A stretch of 64,000 nucleotides of DNA. Origin: Ephydatia muelleri. Lineage: Eukaryota; Porifera; Demospongiae; Spongillida; Spongillidae. The notes under the pieces are model-generated. The model saw only the letters and a program-made list of their open reading frames with translations. It ran no database searches and was not told the origin of the DNA. A program made the translations under genes and the position numbers. Shown here piece by piece: positions 63,770 through 64,000 of this stretch (its first letter is position 1; every line of letters starts with the position of its first letter). The DNA lies in assembly GCA_013339895.1 (NCBI GenBank), contig JABACO010000017.1, positions 4,591,570-4,655,569 of the forward strand. The letters run 5' to 3'.

Positions 63770-64000
63770 CCCCTCTTCCCCACCACACCCCGTAACACAC
63801 CTCTCCCCTCACACCCCTCCATAACACACCTCTCCCCCCACACCCCCTCCATAACACACCTCTCCCCCACACCACTCTATAACACACCTCTCCCCCCACA
63901 CCCCTCCATAACACACCTCTCCCCCCACACCCCTCCATAACACACCTCTCCCCCACACCACTCTATAACACACCTCTCCCCACACACCCCTCCATAACAC
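63770..64000. repeat. CTCCATAACACACCTCTCCC minisatellite at the window edge
   Basis: Tandem units of about 27-29 bp continuing past the window end, in the intron upstream of the 63,741 exon. The minus-strand frames rich in GEVCY are repeat artefacts. Confidence 0.9.

Overview
This is a metazoan nuclear genome window. It has split genes with consensus GT-AG introns, AATAAA signals, long CA/TG microsatellites, cut-and-paste transposons and a LINE-type reverse transcriptase. My best guess at the source is a sponge, because ZU5-domain genes of this style and a ZMYM1-like hAT transposase are common there. That is inference, not proof.

The window is mostly a three-copy segmental duplication with an inverted and a tandem component. 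A unit of about 13 kb occurs as arm A (1 to about 21,660, inverted), arm B (about 21,690 to 37,420, the mirror image of A) and copy C (about 45,527 to 58,073, same orientation as B). Read in the B/C direction, each unit holds a slice of an SREBP-family gene, a broken LINE reverse transcriptase, a ZU5/transmembrane gene on the opposite strand containing a Tc1/mariner-type MITE, a CpG-richer promoter-like stretch with homopolymer C/G tracts, and a ZMYM1-like hAT transposase pseudogene. A and B meet head to head in a huge palindrome. Its centre lies inside a small palindromic transposon that itself sits in a pogo-like transposase gene (18.7-25.4 kb).

The only intact-looking copy of the ZU5 gene is in C (minus strand, eight exons, 568 codons, all intron phases compatible). 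Copy A is broken by a 5.6-kb transposon remnant and a frameshift. Copy B has lost the ZU5 domain and is a mosaic with a second, degenerate paralogue that survives at 58.4-60.3 kb and as a fragment at 45.1-45.5 kb. The first exon is a 33-bp coding repeat with 22, 3 and 15 units in A, B and C.

At 37,421-44,742 lies a complete 7,322-bp non-coding transposon with terminal inverted repeats of about 1 kb, a 4-bp ATTT target duplication and an interior made almost only of CA/TG arrays. The 8,661-14,306 insert in copy A is a truncated relative. The palindrome centre (21.38-22.06 kb) is a third family member.

The right edge (61.1-63.7 kb, minus strand) holds the 3' exons of an SREBP-like gene, recognised from collinear motifs of the C-terminal regulatory domain. 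Its introns carry a 24-bp VNTR, a CA tract and other minisatellites. A piece of its exon and intron is embedded in each of units A, B and C, so this gene is the apparent unique flank from which the duplications took material.
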